NCBI GenBank assembly: GCA_021780075.1
Contig: JAJXZL010000045.1
Span: 90,362-154,361, forward strand
From: Acidobacteriota bacterium
GTDB lineage: Bacteria > Acidobacteriota > Terriglobia > Terriglobales > Acidobacteriaceae
DNA length: 64,000 nucleotides
Reading direction: 5' to 3'
Positions within the stretch are counted from its first letter, which is position 1. The number at the start of each line of letters is the position of its first letter. A program made the translations under genes and the position numbers. Shown in pieces: positions 52,824 to 61,544 of the stretch. The notes beneath the pieces were generated by a model that worked only from the letters and a program-made list of their open reading frames with translations, had not been told where the DNA came from and did no database searches.

Positions 52824-54293
52824 TTACTGGCAGCCGGTAAAGGCGATGTTTTGCGTCATTGGAACAGCGGTGAACGGAGGAGTTGCCAACTGCACGGCCG
52901 TGCCTGAATTCGCCTCAGTCGGCGAGGGCGTGCAGGTGGTCGTGGTTCCGTCAACGCTGTAGATGCCCAGCGCAGTGGTCGTGCTCGCGGGCTGAAGGCT
53001 CGCACCGCCAGCGGCCCAGGCTCCGATGTACGGCCCGCCGGACGAGACTGGCAGGGAGTAATTGAAGCAGTTGGTGCCGGAGGGGCAAGCGGGGGTTGCC
53101 GTTGTGGAGGTTGCCACCATGAGTGTGCTCTCATAGTTCGGCGTGTAAGGTGCAACGGCGTTGCTCGCGGGTTGCTGGGGTATGGTGTAGGTTGTGGTTC
53201 CCACCGTTTCCAGGACGCTGAGCGGCACGTTCGCCGCCGCCGTCGCTGTGGTGAGGACGCCCTGCAGATTGGCGGCTGAATTCGCGCCGACATAGGGAGA
53301 ATTCGCTGCCGGAGCATACAGGTTGATATTGCCCGTTGTCGCGCCTGTGGCGACTGCGGTGACGATGGAGGGGCTATAGAGCGTTCCGTCTGCTGATCTG
53401 ACACCCACAACCACCACGTCATAGGTTCCGGAGGGCAGCGGACAGAAGACGAAGGTGCCATCTGCGGCGGCCTGCGTCTGCATGACCACGCGATCCACGG
53501 TCACGTTGTTCGTCGTGACTGGTTGCTCCAGCGCGACAAACACATTGCCCGCCACGGGCTGACCGGTGGAGGCATCCAGGACTGTTCCGTTGAGGGTGTT
53601 TGACTGCAGGCTCACTTCACCGGCGTGCAGTACCGGCTTGAGAATGTATCCGCCATTGCCCGTTTGGACGATGGAGGCGCAGGTATTGAAGTCGATGTCG
53701 AGGTCCTTGGTTTGGCCGGCAGCAATGGTGAATTCGCCACCCGCAATCTGCCCGGAGGGAATCTTGATGCCGGTCTTGTCTTCACTGGCCAGTTGGAGTG
53801 GCGAGACGCCGCTGCTGGTGACAACGCAATTGGCGGGGCCACCCGAACCGCAATTGTTGGTGGAGAGGCCTGTGGTGTTGTCGGCCAGAATCACGCGAAT
53901 CTGCTGGTACGTGCCGGCCTGGAGCTGGAGGTTGTCGCCGAGGGATGCGAGGAAACACTGATTGTTGGCCTGAGATAGAAGGTCAACCTGCTTTGGCGCA
54001 CTGGCGAGGTTGGGAGTAAGGTCCACCCAACTGCTGTCATTGGGACCAGCCGAGGCGTTCGTGTTGACCTGCACATCTGTGATGGTTACCCAAACGTTGG
54101 AGAAGGGCCCGTTGGGCGCTTCGCACGTTGCGGGGTCGCTCAGCCTGACGTTGACTACGGCGGTCGATGCGCTTGTAACGCCGCCACCGCTGCTGCACGC
54201 CACGATGACACCTGTCACCACCAGGAGGCAAGCCAGAGCAAGAGCTGGCTGCCAAATGCCGCGAAAAGGCCCAATTGAGGTTCGATCCGTCAT
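52824..54293 (-). CDS. DUF4382 lipoprotein
   Basis: A 489-residue envelope lipoprotein. The ATG has GGAGGAG 5 bases upstream. The signal sequence ends with a lipobox (GVIVACSSG, about residues 28-36). Residues about 45-235 match DUF4382, a beta-sandwich seen in many bacterial lipoproteins (VNVRLSDP, WVTITDVQVNTN, GTYQQIRVILADN). A second region (about 230-320; LNGTVLDASTGQPVAGNVFV, TYDVVVVGVRSADG) is a carboxypeptidase-regulatory-like domain. The Thr/Ser/Ala-rich C-terminus is of unknown role. Function unknown; surface exposure is likely. Confidence 0.88.
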   Translation of the reverse strand: MTDRTSIGPFRGIWQPALALACLLVVTGVIVACSSGGGVTSASTAVVNVRLSDPATCEAPNGPFSNVWVTITDVQVNTNASAGPNDSSWVDLTPNLASAPKQVDLLSQANNQCFLASLGDNLQLQAGTYQQIRVILADNTTGLSTNNCGSGGPANCVVTSSGVSPLQLASEDKTGIKIPSGQIAGGEFTIAAGQTKDLDIDFNTCASIVQTGNGGYILKPVLHAGEVSLQSNTLNGTVLDASTGQPVAGNVFVALEQPVTTNNVTVDRVVMQTQAAADGTFVFCPLPSGTYDVVVVGVRSADGTLYSPSIVTAVATGATTGNINLYAPAANSPYVGANSAANLQGVLTTATAAANVPLSVLETVGTTTYTIPQQPASNAVAPYTPNYESTLMVATSTTATPACPSGTNCFNYSLPVSSGGPYIGAWAAGGASLQPASTTTALGIYSVDGTTTTCTPSPTEANSGTAVQLATPPFTAVPMTQNIAFTGCQ

Positions 54294-54446
54294 GATACTC
54301 CTCCGAGATAATTTCTCAGGCTGAAACGAAGAGCCAAGGCAGGTTTTAGTACTAAGGATCTAAGAGTTCCCGAAAAGGGGAATAAGTTGTCTCAACATAT
54401 AATTAATTTACCAGCTGAGTAAGGATGAACATACAACTTAAGTGTA

Positions 54447-55040
54447 CTATTTGCGAACAATTATTACGAAAGTACCATCGGGTAGTTCACCACTCAGTAA
54501 GTGAACAACGCCACCTTGCACATATCCTTCCAGGGCTGGTTGTGCAGGTCGGGCACTTTCGCTGCCTGTCGTCTGTGTTGAGGTCTTGCGCATTCCCTTG
54601 TCCATGGCTTCATTGGCCAGTCGGTCGGCCTCCTGGTTGCCTCCGCGTAGAGTATGACGCATTTCAAAGCGCTCGAGTTGTCTGGCACGACGTTTGGCTT
54701 CTTCCCAGAGGGGGCGCAGGCCCGGACTAGCCACCTTATATAAGCCCTTCATCTGCTTGACCATCAGTTCGGAGTCGGAGACCACGCGCAGGCGCTTCGC
54801 ATTGTGTTCGAGGGCCCAGGCCAGCACGGCCAGGAGTCCGGAGTATTCGGCGTAGTTGTTGGTCTGCTTGCCCAGGTATTCGCTGAGGCGCGCGACGACG
54901 TGGCCGTGGGGGTCCTGAATGACCGCGCCGTAGCCGGAGGGTCCTGGATTGCCGCGGGAGCCGCCGTCGCAGTGGGCGGTGTGCCAGCCGTCGACGGGGG
55001 CGGCGGGGTGCTCGATTTCTGCAAAGAGTGGTCCGCTCAT
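54447..55040 (-). CDS. rnhA: Ribonuclease HI with C-terminal extension
   Basis: A 197-residue protein. Residues about 18-150 form the RNase H fold with the four acidic residues Asp25 (HCDGGSRGNPGP), Glu65 (NNYAEYSGLL), Asp89 (VVSDSELMVKQM) and Asp139 (GNQEADRLANEAMD). It removes RNA from RNA-DNA hybrids. It lacks the basic protrusion of E. coli RnhA, as in many short bacterial forms. About 47 extra residues after the domain, ending TFVIIVRK, are not recognised. Start at 55040 begins MSGPLFAE; the ribosome site is weak. Confidence 0.9.
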   Translation of the reverse strand: MSGPLFAEIEHPAAPVDGWHTAHCDGGSRGNPGPSGYGAVIQDPHGHVVARLSEYLGKQTNNYAEYSGLLAVLAWALEHNAKRLRVVSDSELMVKQMKGLYKVASPGLRPLWEEAKRRARQLERFEMRHTLRGGNQEADRLANEAMDKGMRKTSTQTTGSESARPAQPALEGYVQGGVVHLLSGELPDGTFVIIVRK

Positions 55041-55160
55041 TGATTTCCAGTGTACCCGGCGGCCCCCGAAGGAGAGGGATGATACGCGCTGGCGGCTCAC
55101 CAAGCTTATCTTTCCGCGTCTACCAGAGTGCCAATAGTCTTTTACCGGAGCAGGGATTCG

Positions 55161-55889
55161 ATGGCAATTGAATCTACGACCTACCCCACTTCCCCGGCCG
55201 TTGTGCCGGGCGCTTTGGGCTGGCTAACCGCTGGAAGGGTACAATCCTCCCTAGGGATGGCTGCGACGAGGGCTATGGACGGACCGAACCGCGAGCAAGA
55301 GCGCTTGCAGGCCCGCGCACCGGAGATGGAACTGATTCGCCAGGCGCAGGCGGGTTCGCGTACTGCGTTTGACGCATTGGTGCGCCAATATGAGCAGCAG
55401 GTTCTGCGGCTTGCGCTGCACCTGACCGGTTCAGAGCACGACGCGGAGGACATTTACCAGGAAGCCTTTCTGAAGGCGTTCCGGTACATTGGCAACTTTC
55501 GCTTCGAGTGCTCGTTTTACACCTGGATCTACCGGATCGTAACCAATTTATGCCTGGACCAGTTGCGGCGCCGCAAGACGCGTCGCGAGGACCAGTCCGT
55601 GCATGTGGATCACTCCGGCGACGAAATTGATTTGCTGTCTTCGGTTTCAGACAACCGGTCGTTTTCAAATCCTGACCGGGAGCTGGACCGCAAGGTTCTT
55701 GGCGAGAGAATTCAAGCGGCGCTGGCCAAGCTCACACCTCGCGAGCGCATGGTTTTTGAACTGAAGCACTACCAGGGTTTGCGGCTGCGCACCATTGGAG
55801 AGATGTTGAATACCACGGAAGAAACCGCCAAGAATACGCTCTTCAGAGCGACTAAAAAGTTGCGAGCGCAACTGGCGGGATTACGGTGA
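55161..55889 (+). CDS. ECF RNA polymerase sigma factor, RpoE-like
   Basis: About 242 residues as given. Region 2 has FDALVRQYEQQVLRLALHLT, DAEDIYQEAFLKAFRYIGNF and SFYTWIYRIVTNLCLDQLRR. Region 4 has LTPRERMVFELKHYQGLRLR and a helix-turn-helix (TIGEMLNTTEETAKNTLFRA). The start is uncertain: sigma homology begins only near residue 55, and a TACAAT box sits at about 55240-55245, so ATG 55257 or 55275 could be the true start. It is followed by a zinc-type anti-sigma factor and a PDZ protein, a classic envelope-stress arrangement. Confidence 0.9.
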   Translation: MAIESTTYPTSPAVVPGALGWLTAGRVQSSLGMAATRAMDGPNREQERLQARAPEMELIRQAQAGSRTAFDALVRQYEQQVLRLALHLTGSEHDAEDIYQEAFLKAFRYIGNFRFECSFYTWIYRIVTNLCLDQLRRRKTRREDQSVHVDHSGDEIDLLSSVSDNRSFSNPDRELDRKVLGERIQAALAKLTPRERMVFELKHYQGLRLRTIGEMLNTTEETAKNTLFRATKKLRAQLAGLR

Positions 55890-55974
55890 TGCGTTCGAGC
55901 CTGCCCTTGTGGGCGGCGGATTTTTTCGAACGCGGATCGTGCTGAATTTTCAGGGGCTGGAAGGACGTGACGAG

Positions 55975-56973
55975 ATGAACTGCGATGTTGCACACGAGCG
56001 AATCGTGCTGGCGGCTTATGGGGAGCTGCCCGATGAACAGATCCATGAGCTGGAAAGGCATCTGATCCTCTGCACGGAATGCCGCGAAGAGAAGGACCAG
56101 TTGCAGGCGCTCAGGACTCTGGCCGCCGCGCTTCCCGTAGCCGAGCCACCCGCAAACCTGGTGGCGCGGTCCCGTCTTCGGCTTGAGGAAGCGCTGGACA
56201 CACTGCCGCCGAAGCGCTGGTATGAGCGCCTGAGCCAGCGCATCGTCAACAACCTTGCCAGTCTGCAAGCCGCCCCGGTGGCGGCAATGCTTCTGCTGGT
56301 TGTGGGCGCCGGCGCGGGCAGCCTGGGCGGATATGAGTACGCGCAGGGCCGCGCGGCCCATGCAGCCCAGAAGGAGCAGTCGGCAACCGTGCAAACGCAG
56401 CCGGCCGTGACGCAGGCGCAGACCGCCTTAGTGCCGACTCCGGCAGAGGTGGCCAGCATTTCAAGCATCGTGCAACAGCCCAACAGCAATGTGGTGGAAG
56501 TGAACTATGAGCAGGTGGTGCCGCAGCACGTGCGCGGCTCGCTGGAAGATCCGGCCATCCGGCAATTGCTGATGCTGGCGTCAGAGGATGCGACCTCCGC
56601 CGGCGTGCGTGATGACTCAGTGGGCCTGCTGGCGTCAGAGTGCCGCACGGGGCACAGTTGCCAGGGTGCGGGCATACGCGACGCGCTGATGGTGGCACTG
56701 CGCTATGACCGCAATGAGGGCGTGCGCGAGAAGGCGCTGAAGGGGCTGGAGCCCTACGTTACAGAGGATATGCGCGTGCGCGACGCCGTGCTGGAAGCGC
56801 TGATGAATGACAGTGACCCGCGCATCCGCACCTCGGCCATCAATATTCTTGAGCCGGTTGAAGCCGATACGAGCGTGCGCCAGGTGCTCTACTCAGTTGC
56901 CAATTCCGACCAGAACCCTCAGATTCGCAATGTGTCGCGACAGGTACTGAGCCGCGTGCCGCAGATTCAGTAA
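55975..56973 (+). CDS. Zinc anti-sigma factor with HEAT-repeat extracytoplasmic domain
   Basis: A 332-residue single-pass protein. GGAAGGA lies 10 bases before the ATG at 55975. The N-terminal anti-sigma domain has His29-x3-Cys33-x2-Cys36 (ERHLILCTECREEK) and should bind the sigma factor encoded upstream. A membrane helix lies at about 101-117 (PVAAMLLLVVGAGAGSL). After a Gln/Thr/Ala linker, residues about 190-330 are HEAT-like repeats (REKALKGLEPYVTEDMRVRD and RIRTSAINILEPVEADTSVR), probably a protein-binding sensor in the periplasm. It lies 85 bases after the sigma gene. Confidence 0.9.
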   Translation: MNCDVAHERIVLAAYGELPDEQIHELERHLILCTECREEKDQLQALRTLAAALPVAEPPANLVARSRLRLEEALDTLPPKRWYERLSQRIVNNLASLQAAPVAAMLLLVVGAGAGSLGGYEYAQGRAAHAAQKEQSATVQTQPAVTQAQTALVPTPAEVASISSIVQQPNSNVVEVNYEQVVPQHVRGSLEDPAIRQLLMLASEDATSAGVRDDSVGLLASECRTGHSCQGAGIRDALMVALRYDRNEGVREKALKGLEPYVTEDMRVRDAVLEALMNDSDPRIRTSAINILEPVEADTSVRQVLYSVANSDQNPQIRNVSRQVLSRVPQIQ

Positions 56974-57055
56974 TGTTTTTCTGGCTTTCAGGAAATTGCA
57001 CCGTCCAGACAGAGTGCGGCCCGGGGTTGATAGGAGCCGCAGGAGAAAAAGCAGT

Positions 57056-58288
57056 ATGAAGTACCTTTCGAGGCCGTATCGCAGTAAGTTGTTCAATCTT
57101 GGTGTCGCCGCACTGTTTGGCGCCGGGATGGTTGCGGCTTCGCCGGGCGCTGCAGCGCAGGTGTCCTCGCGCATAGAACAGATTGTGAAAGAGCCGGGAC
57201 TTCTGCTTCACTCCGGCTCGCAGGGCTACCTGGGTGTGCTGGTGGGCGACGTGGATGCGGAGTCGGCGCCCAAGCTCAAGCTGAAGGATGCGCGCGGAGT
57301 GGTGGTTACGCTCATCGATCACGATGCACCGGCGGCGCAGGCGGGCATCCGGGTGAATGACGTGGTGCTGCAGTTGAATGGGAAAGCCGTCGGCAACTCA
57401 GAGCAATTCAGCCGCATGATGCGCGAGATTCCCGCCGGGCACAAGGTGAGCCTGCTGATCAGCCGCGACGGCACCCAGCAGACCATCGGCGTGCAACTGG
57501 CCGACCGCAAAAAGATGGAGCATGACGTCTGGAACAAGATTGACGGCGGCGGCGAGGAGTTCACTTCAGTTCCGAGCATGGGCATGCTCTCCAGCGGCGG
57601 CGCAGACGCGCCGGTGTCCGGCGGCTTCCATCTGCCGTTCTTTGGCAGCAGCCTCAACGTTGGCGCGCTGGTTGAGCCGCTTACCGCGCAGATGGCCGAC
57701 TACCTGGGTGTTTCCAGCGGGCTGATGGTGAAGCAGGTGGCGCGCAAGAGCGCAGCCGACGCAGCCGGTTTCCGTGCCTTCGACGTGATTCTCAAGGTTG
57801 GCCCCGAGGCGGTGAACACCGTTGCGGACTGGGATCGCGCGCTGCGCTCCAACCAGGGCAAGCCTGTACAGGTGACCATCCTGCGCAACAAGAAGCAGGA
57901 GACGATTACGCTCTACGTCGACTCAAAGCACCACCATGCGGAGCTCGAGGACCTGTTACCCGATGGCGACTGCCCGTCGATGGCCGCGCTCTTGCCGGAG
58001 TTCGCGCAGAACCTCGCGCAGGGATCCGCCGGCCTTGGCGATCAGATGATCCAGCAGTCTGAAGATTTGCGACAGAGCCTGCAGGGTCAGAACTTCCAGA
58101 TTGACCAGAAGCAGCTTGAGCAAATGCAGCAGCAGGTACAGCAGCAGATGGAAGAGTTCCGCAGGAACTTCAAGCCGGAAGATCTCAGGCCCAATTCAAA
58201 GCAGATGGAAGAGTACCGCAGGCAGATGCAGCAGTTCAGGCAACAGATGCAGCAATTGCAGACGCAGCGGTCGGGTCGCCCCGTATAA
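57056..58288 (+). CDS. Tandem-PDZ secreted protein with Gln-rich coiled-coil tail
   Basis: A 410-residue protein. AGGAG precedes the ATG at 57056; a signal peptide ends near GAAAQ (residue 35). Two PDZ domains lie at about 60-150 (QGYLGVLVGDVD, DAPAAQAGIRVNDVVLQLNG) and 215-300 (VEPLTAQMADYLGVSSGLMV, AADAAGFRAFDVILKVGP). The last 80 residues are Gln/Met-rich and probably coiled-coil (QKQLEQMQQQVQQQMEEFRR). There is no protease domain, unlike HtrA. As third gene after a sigma and a HEAT-type anti-sigma, it may regulate proteolysis of the anti-sigma factor; this is inference. Confidence 0.88.
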   Translation: MKYLSRPYRSKLFNLGVAALFGAGMVAASPGAAAQVSSRIEQIVKEPGLLLHSGSQGYLGVLVGDVDAESAPKLKLKDARGVVVTLIDHDAPAAQAGIRVNDVVLQLNGKAVGNSEQFSRMMREIPAGHKVSLLISRDGTQQTIGVQLADRKKMEHDVWNKIDGGGEEFTSVPSMGMLSSGGADAPVSGGFHLPFFGSSLNVGALVEPLTAQMADYLGVSSGLMVKQVARKSAADAAGFRAFDVILKVGPEAVNTVADWDRALRSNQGKPVQVTILRNKKQETITLYVDSKHHHAELEDLLPDGDCPSMAALLPEFAQNLAQGSAGLGDQMIQQSEDLRQSLQGQNFQIDQKQLEQMQQQVQQQMEEFRRNFKPEDLRPNSKQMEEYRRQMQQFRQQMQQLQTQRSGRPV

Positions 58289-58310
58289 ATAGATCAGAGG
58301 CAGGCAGAAC

Positions 58311-58352
58311 CAAGGGCGCCGCCGGACTTTCCGGCTGGCGCCCTTGGTGTTT
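58311..58352 (+). terminator. Hairpin terminator after the sigma/anti-sigma/PDZ operon
   Basis: CAAGGGCGCC and GGCGCCCTTG form a 10-base-pair outer stem, with an inner GCCGGA/TCCGGC stem, followed by GTGTTTTA. It lies 22 bases after the PDZ gene and 15 bases before the leftward cysK stop. Confidence 0.88.
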
Positions 58353-58367
58353 TACCGCGTGCTCGGG

Positions 58368-59423
58368 CTATTGGGAATACAGCAGTTGCGCGCTGGGAGT
58401 GGACTTTGCAATCTCCAGCTCTTCCTCGGTCATGTCCACGGCAACATCGGCGAAGAGCGGAGTGCTCAAATAGCGCTCGCCCGTGTCGGGCAACATGCAG
58501 AGAATCGTCGAGCCTTTGGGAGCCTCTTCTGCCACCTGGAGCGCTCCCGCAAAGGTGGCGCCGGAGGAGACGCCCACAAAGATGCCCTCGTTGCGTGCCA
58601 GCGCCTTGCTGTAGCGCATGGCTTCAGCGTTGGGAATGCGCAGCACCTTGCTGATGACGTTCATATCGACGGTGTCGCCGACCAACTTGGCGATGAAGTC
58701 CGGGCTCCAGCCTTGCTGCGGATGGGGCTTCCAGACGGGGTGACTCGCCGCCGCGGAGCCATCGGGGTTGCGTTCCTGGGGGATGCCGCTGGAGAGCATG
58801 GGCGCGTCATCCGGCTCGCAGACCACGATTTTTGTTTCTGGCCGCTCCTTGGCCAGCACCCGCGCAACGCCTTTGAGCGTGCCACCGGTGCCGAAGCCCG
58901 TGACCCAGTAGTCCAGGCGCTCGCCTTTGAAGTCTTCCACTATCTCCCGGGCGGTTGTGTATGAGTGCATGGCGGCGTTGGCTTCATTCTCAAACTGGCG
59001 GGTGAGAAACCAGCCATGCTTCTCGGCCAGTTCAACGGCCTTGGCCACCATGCCGATGCCCTTGGCGGGCGCGGGCGTGAGCACAACCTTTGCTCCGAGG
59101 AATCGCATGAGCTTGCGCCGCTCGACGCTGAAGGACTCCGCCATGACGATGACGAGCGGATAGCCTTTCTGCGCGCACACCATGGCCAGCCCGATGCCGG
59201 TATTTCCGCTCGTCGCCTCCACTACGGTCTGCCCCGGCTTCAGGCGTCCCGTTCTCTCCGCATCCTCAATGACGCCATAGGCAAGACGGTCCTTGACGGA
59301 GCCGAGCGGGTTGAACGCTTCAATCTTCACATAGAGATTCACGCCGGGCGGTGCGAGCTTGTTGATTCTCACCACGGGGGTGTTCCCGATGGTCTCGAGG
59401 ATGTTGTTGTATCGCTTTCCCAT
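58368..59423 (-). CDS. cysK: Cysteine synthase A (O-acetylserine sulfhydrylase)
   Basis: A 351-residue PLP enzyme that makes cysteine from O-acetylserine and sulfide. The ATG at 59423 has AAGGAGAGG just upstream. PLP-binding Lys44 lies in NPLGSVKDRLAYG; EATSGNTGIGLAMVCAQKG binds the substrate, GFGTGGTLKGVARVL the phosphate, and the C-terminal GVSSGATFAGAL closes the site. It is about 30 residues longer than usual because of an insert near residue 225-245 (NPDGSAAASHPVWKPHPQQG). Confidence 0.94.
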   Translation of the reverse strand: MGKRYNNILETIGNTPVVRINKLAPPGVNLYVKIEAFNPLGSVKDRLAYGVIEDAERTGRLKPGQTVVEATSGNTGIGLAMVCAQKGYPLVIVMAESFSVERRKLMRFLGAKVVLTPAPAKGIGMVAKAVELAEKHGWFLTRQFENEANAAMHSYTTAREIVEDFKGERLDYWVTGFGTGGTLKGVARVLAKERPETKIVVCEPDDAPMLSSGIPQERNPDGSAAASHPVWKPHPQQGWSPDFIAKLVGDTVDMNVISKVLRIPNAEAMRYSKALARNEGIFVGVSSGATFAGALQVAEEAPKGSTILCMLPDTGERYLSTPLFADVAVDMTEEELEIAKSTPSAQLLYSQ

Positions 59424-59605
59424 TGACCTCTCCTTTGGGGAACTTTTCCTTTGGATGAGCGCAATTGTAGTCCTCGCAGACTGAGCAACGACAGGGAAAA
59501 GCACTTCTCCGGCATGGGGTAAAACCCCGGCAAGGCTCGTCATGCAGAATGAACGATGCAGGCGCTGAAGCGGCGCGGCCAACTGGCGCACGTACACGCG
59601 CGCAA

Positions 59606-59995
59606 CTACTTCGCCGAGTCATCCACGATTGCAACGACAGCCTTCTCCACCCGTGCGGCGACAGCTTCGATGCCCTTGCCGGGAAAGAACTTTCCCATCA
59701 CGCTCGGCAGCATCGTGCTGATGTGCGTTTTGCCGCTCTGCTGATAAATGAGGATGGGGCATGGAAGCATCATGGCGGCGGTGATGTCCTCTTGCAGCAC
59801 CTCGTGGGCGTACTTCGCGTTGCACACTTCCACAATCTTCAGGGGCTCGCGTTGAAAGCCCTTCTCCGCGAGCGTCGCCGCCACGTCATGCGTGTGCAGC
59901 ACGCGGAAGCCTTTCGCCGCGGTGTTCTCTTCCACGGCCTTTACCGCTTCGTCAAATGTTTTGGACGTCGCAACGCTGTGCTCAAAGTTTTTCAT
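59606..59995 (-). CDS. DUF302 protein
   Basis: A 129-residue single-domain DUF302 protein (TFDEAVKAVEENTAAKGFRV, then LKIVEVCNAKYAHEVL and MMLPCPILIYQQSGKTHI). GAGAGGAAAC precedes the ATG. The Cys in MMLPCPI is conserved in the family, which may bind a ligand or metal, but no function is established. It lies 182 bases from cysK on the same strand; the gap holds nothing recognisable. Confidence 0.9.
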   Translation of the reverse strand: MKNFEHSVATSKTFDEAVKAVEENTAAKGFRVLHTHDVAATLAEKGFQREPLKIVEVCNAKYAHEVLQEDITAAMMLPCPILIYQQSGKTHISTMLPSVMGKFFPGKGIEAVAARVEKAVVAIVDDSAK

Positions 59996-60205
59996 TGCTG
60001 TTTCCTCTCGCGCGAATTGCCATGCAAAGCATACGGCGAGCAGCTTTCCTCATCAAAGCGTCCGCCGGATGCTTAGACTGCCTGGCGCGGAGGATGGCGC
60101 GCAGGTCGGGTTGAGTTTTCGCGACGCTCAGAACGCAGATCCAAGGCTCCGGTTACCCAGCTTGCAGGCAAGTTGTGCTACGTTACCGGTGAAGGAGAAA
60201 GGGCC
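59996..60205. promoter_or_regulatory. Divergent gap, DUF302 / DUF4197
   Basis: These 210 bases separate the divergent DUF302 and DUF4197 genes and must hold at least one promoter. No clear -35/-10 pair or hairpin could be fixed by eye. Confidence 0.4.
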
Positions 60206-60940
60206 ATGACTCATCGCATATCTCGCTTCGTGATTCCGGCGTTTCTTTTCTCGGTTGGCATTCAGTTATATGCGCAGTCTCCGCAGATGCCGCAGATTCC
60301 AGGGTTGGGGAAGATTCCAGGCACAGCTTCCAGCCTGAGCGACACGCAGATTGCTTCCGGCTTGAAGGAGGCGCTTTCAGTTGGTACGCAGAAGGCGGTC
60401 AAGGAAGTTGCGAAACCCGGCGGCTACCTTAACAACAATGCCATCAAAATTCTGCTTCCTCCCAGTCTCCGCCCGGTGGAGACGGCTCTGCGCGCGGTCG
60501 GGCAGGGCCCAAAGATCGACGATTTTGTGGCCAGCATGAACCACGCAGCGGAAGCCGCGGCGCCTGAGGCGGCCGGCATCTTCGGCGACGCCGTCAAGCA
60601 AATGACAATTGAAGACGCGCGCAAGCTGCTGAATGGGGGCAACACGTCCATCACCGACTACTTCAAGTCAAAGACTTCCGCCCAGTTGGCCACTGCCTTT
60701 CGTCCCCATGTTGAAGCAGCCATGAGTGCGAACGGCGTGAGCCAGAAGTACGAGGCGCTGGCAGGCAAGGCGCCACAACTTCCCTTTATGAGCAGCTCAA
60801 AGCTGGACATCAACACCTACGTCGTCAACAAGGCCCTCGACGGGCTGTTTTACATGCTTGGGCAGCAGGAAAAGCAAATTCGCACCAACCCCGCCGCCCG
60901 GTCAACGGATCTTTTGAAAAAGGTCTTTGGCAGCCTGTGA
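60206..60940 (+). CDS. DUF4197 secreted protein
   Basis: A 244-residue protein with a signal peptide (ISRFVIPAFLFSVGIQLYAQ) and then a helical DUF4197 domain (LSDTQIASGLKEALSVGTQK, ILLPPSLRPVETALRAVGQG, FMSSSKLDINTYVVNKALDG). AAGGAG lies upstream of ATG 60206. The family is predicted to be extracytoplasmic and has no known function. The next gene starts 94 bases later. Confidence 0.88.
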   Translation: MTHRISRFVIPAFLFSVGIQLYAQSPQMPQIPGLGKIPGTASSLSDTQIASGLKEALSVGTQKAVKEVAKPGGYLNNNAIKILLPPSLRPVETALRAVGQGPKIDDFVASMNHAAEAAAPEAAGIFGDAVKQMTIEDARKLLNGGNTSITDYFKSKTSAQLATAFRPHVEAAMSANGVSQKYEALAGKAPQLPFMSSSKLDINTYVVNKALDGLFYMLGQQEKQIRTNPAARSTDLLKKVFGSL

Positions 60941-61034
60941 AGGGCCGCCGACCGCTGCATTGAAAGCAGAATTCCGGTCGCGCGACTCCAGCCCTGCAAG
61001 GCGGGCGCCGCGCACCAGCCAAGAGGGGTGAGTG

Positions 61035-61472
61035 ATGAGCTTCAAAAGAATTCTGATTGCACTGGATGGAGGAGCGTCCGCGGCGCGTGCCGCGGATGCG
61101 GGGCTTGAACTGGCGCGCGAGCTGGGTGCCGAGGTTGCGTTTGTGACTGTTGTTGACCCCGCCATGATGCGGGTGGCCATGGACTCCGGCATCTCAGAGG
61201 CCGGATGGCAGGCCGCGGCGCAGCGCGAGGCGAAGAACCTGCTGAACGCTTTTGCAGTGCGCGCGAAGATGTCGCCGCCGCCGCTGGAGTTTGTTGAATT
61301 CGGCAAGCCCGCGGCAAAGATTGTGGAGACAGCGAAGACCTGGCCCGCCGACCTGATTGTGATGGGCACGCACGGCGGCAACGTTGTGAGCAACATTCTG
61401 CTGGGCAGCGTTGCCCAGGGAGTGCTGCGCCACGCGCCATGCCCGATGATGGTGCTGCGCGCGCCTGAATAG
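61035..61472 (+). CDS. Universal stress protein, UspA family
   Basis: A 145-residue single-domain Usp. GAGGGGTG lies before ATG 61035. The domain starts FKRILIALDGGASAARAADA and has the ATP-binding signature G-x2-G-x9-G-S in VMGTHGGNVVSNILLGSVAQ, so nucleotide binding is likely. It lies 72 bases before the M50 protease gene and may be co-transcribed. Confidence 0.92.
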   Translation: MSFKRILIALDGGASAARAADAGLELARELGAEVAFVTVVDPAMMRVAMDSGISEAGWQAAAQREAKNLLNAFAVRAKMSPPPLEFVEFGKPAAKIVETAKTWPADLIVMGTHGGNVVSNILLGSVAQGVLRHAPCPMMVLRAPE

Positions 61473-61544
61473 TGTTGCGCGCGTATTGCTCATCGCACTG
61501 GAGCTGTGCCTTCATTTCGTGTTGCGCATCGAGGAGATCCGCAT

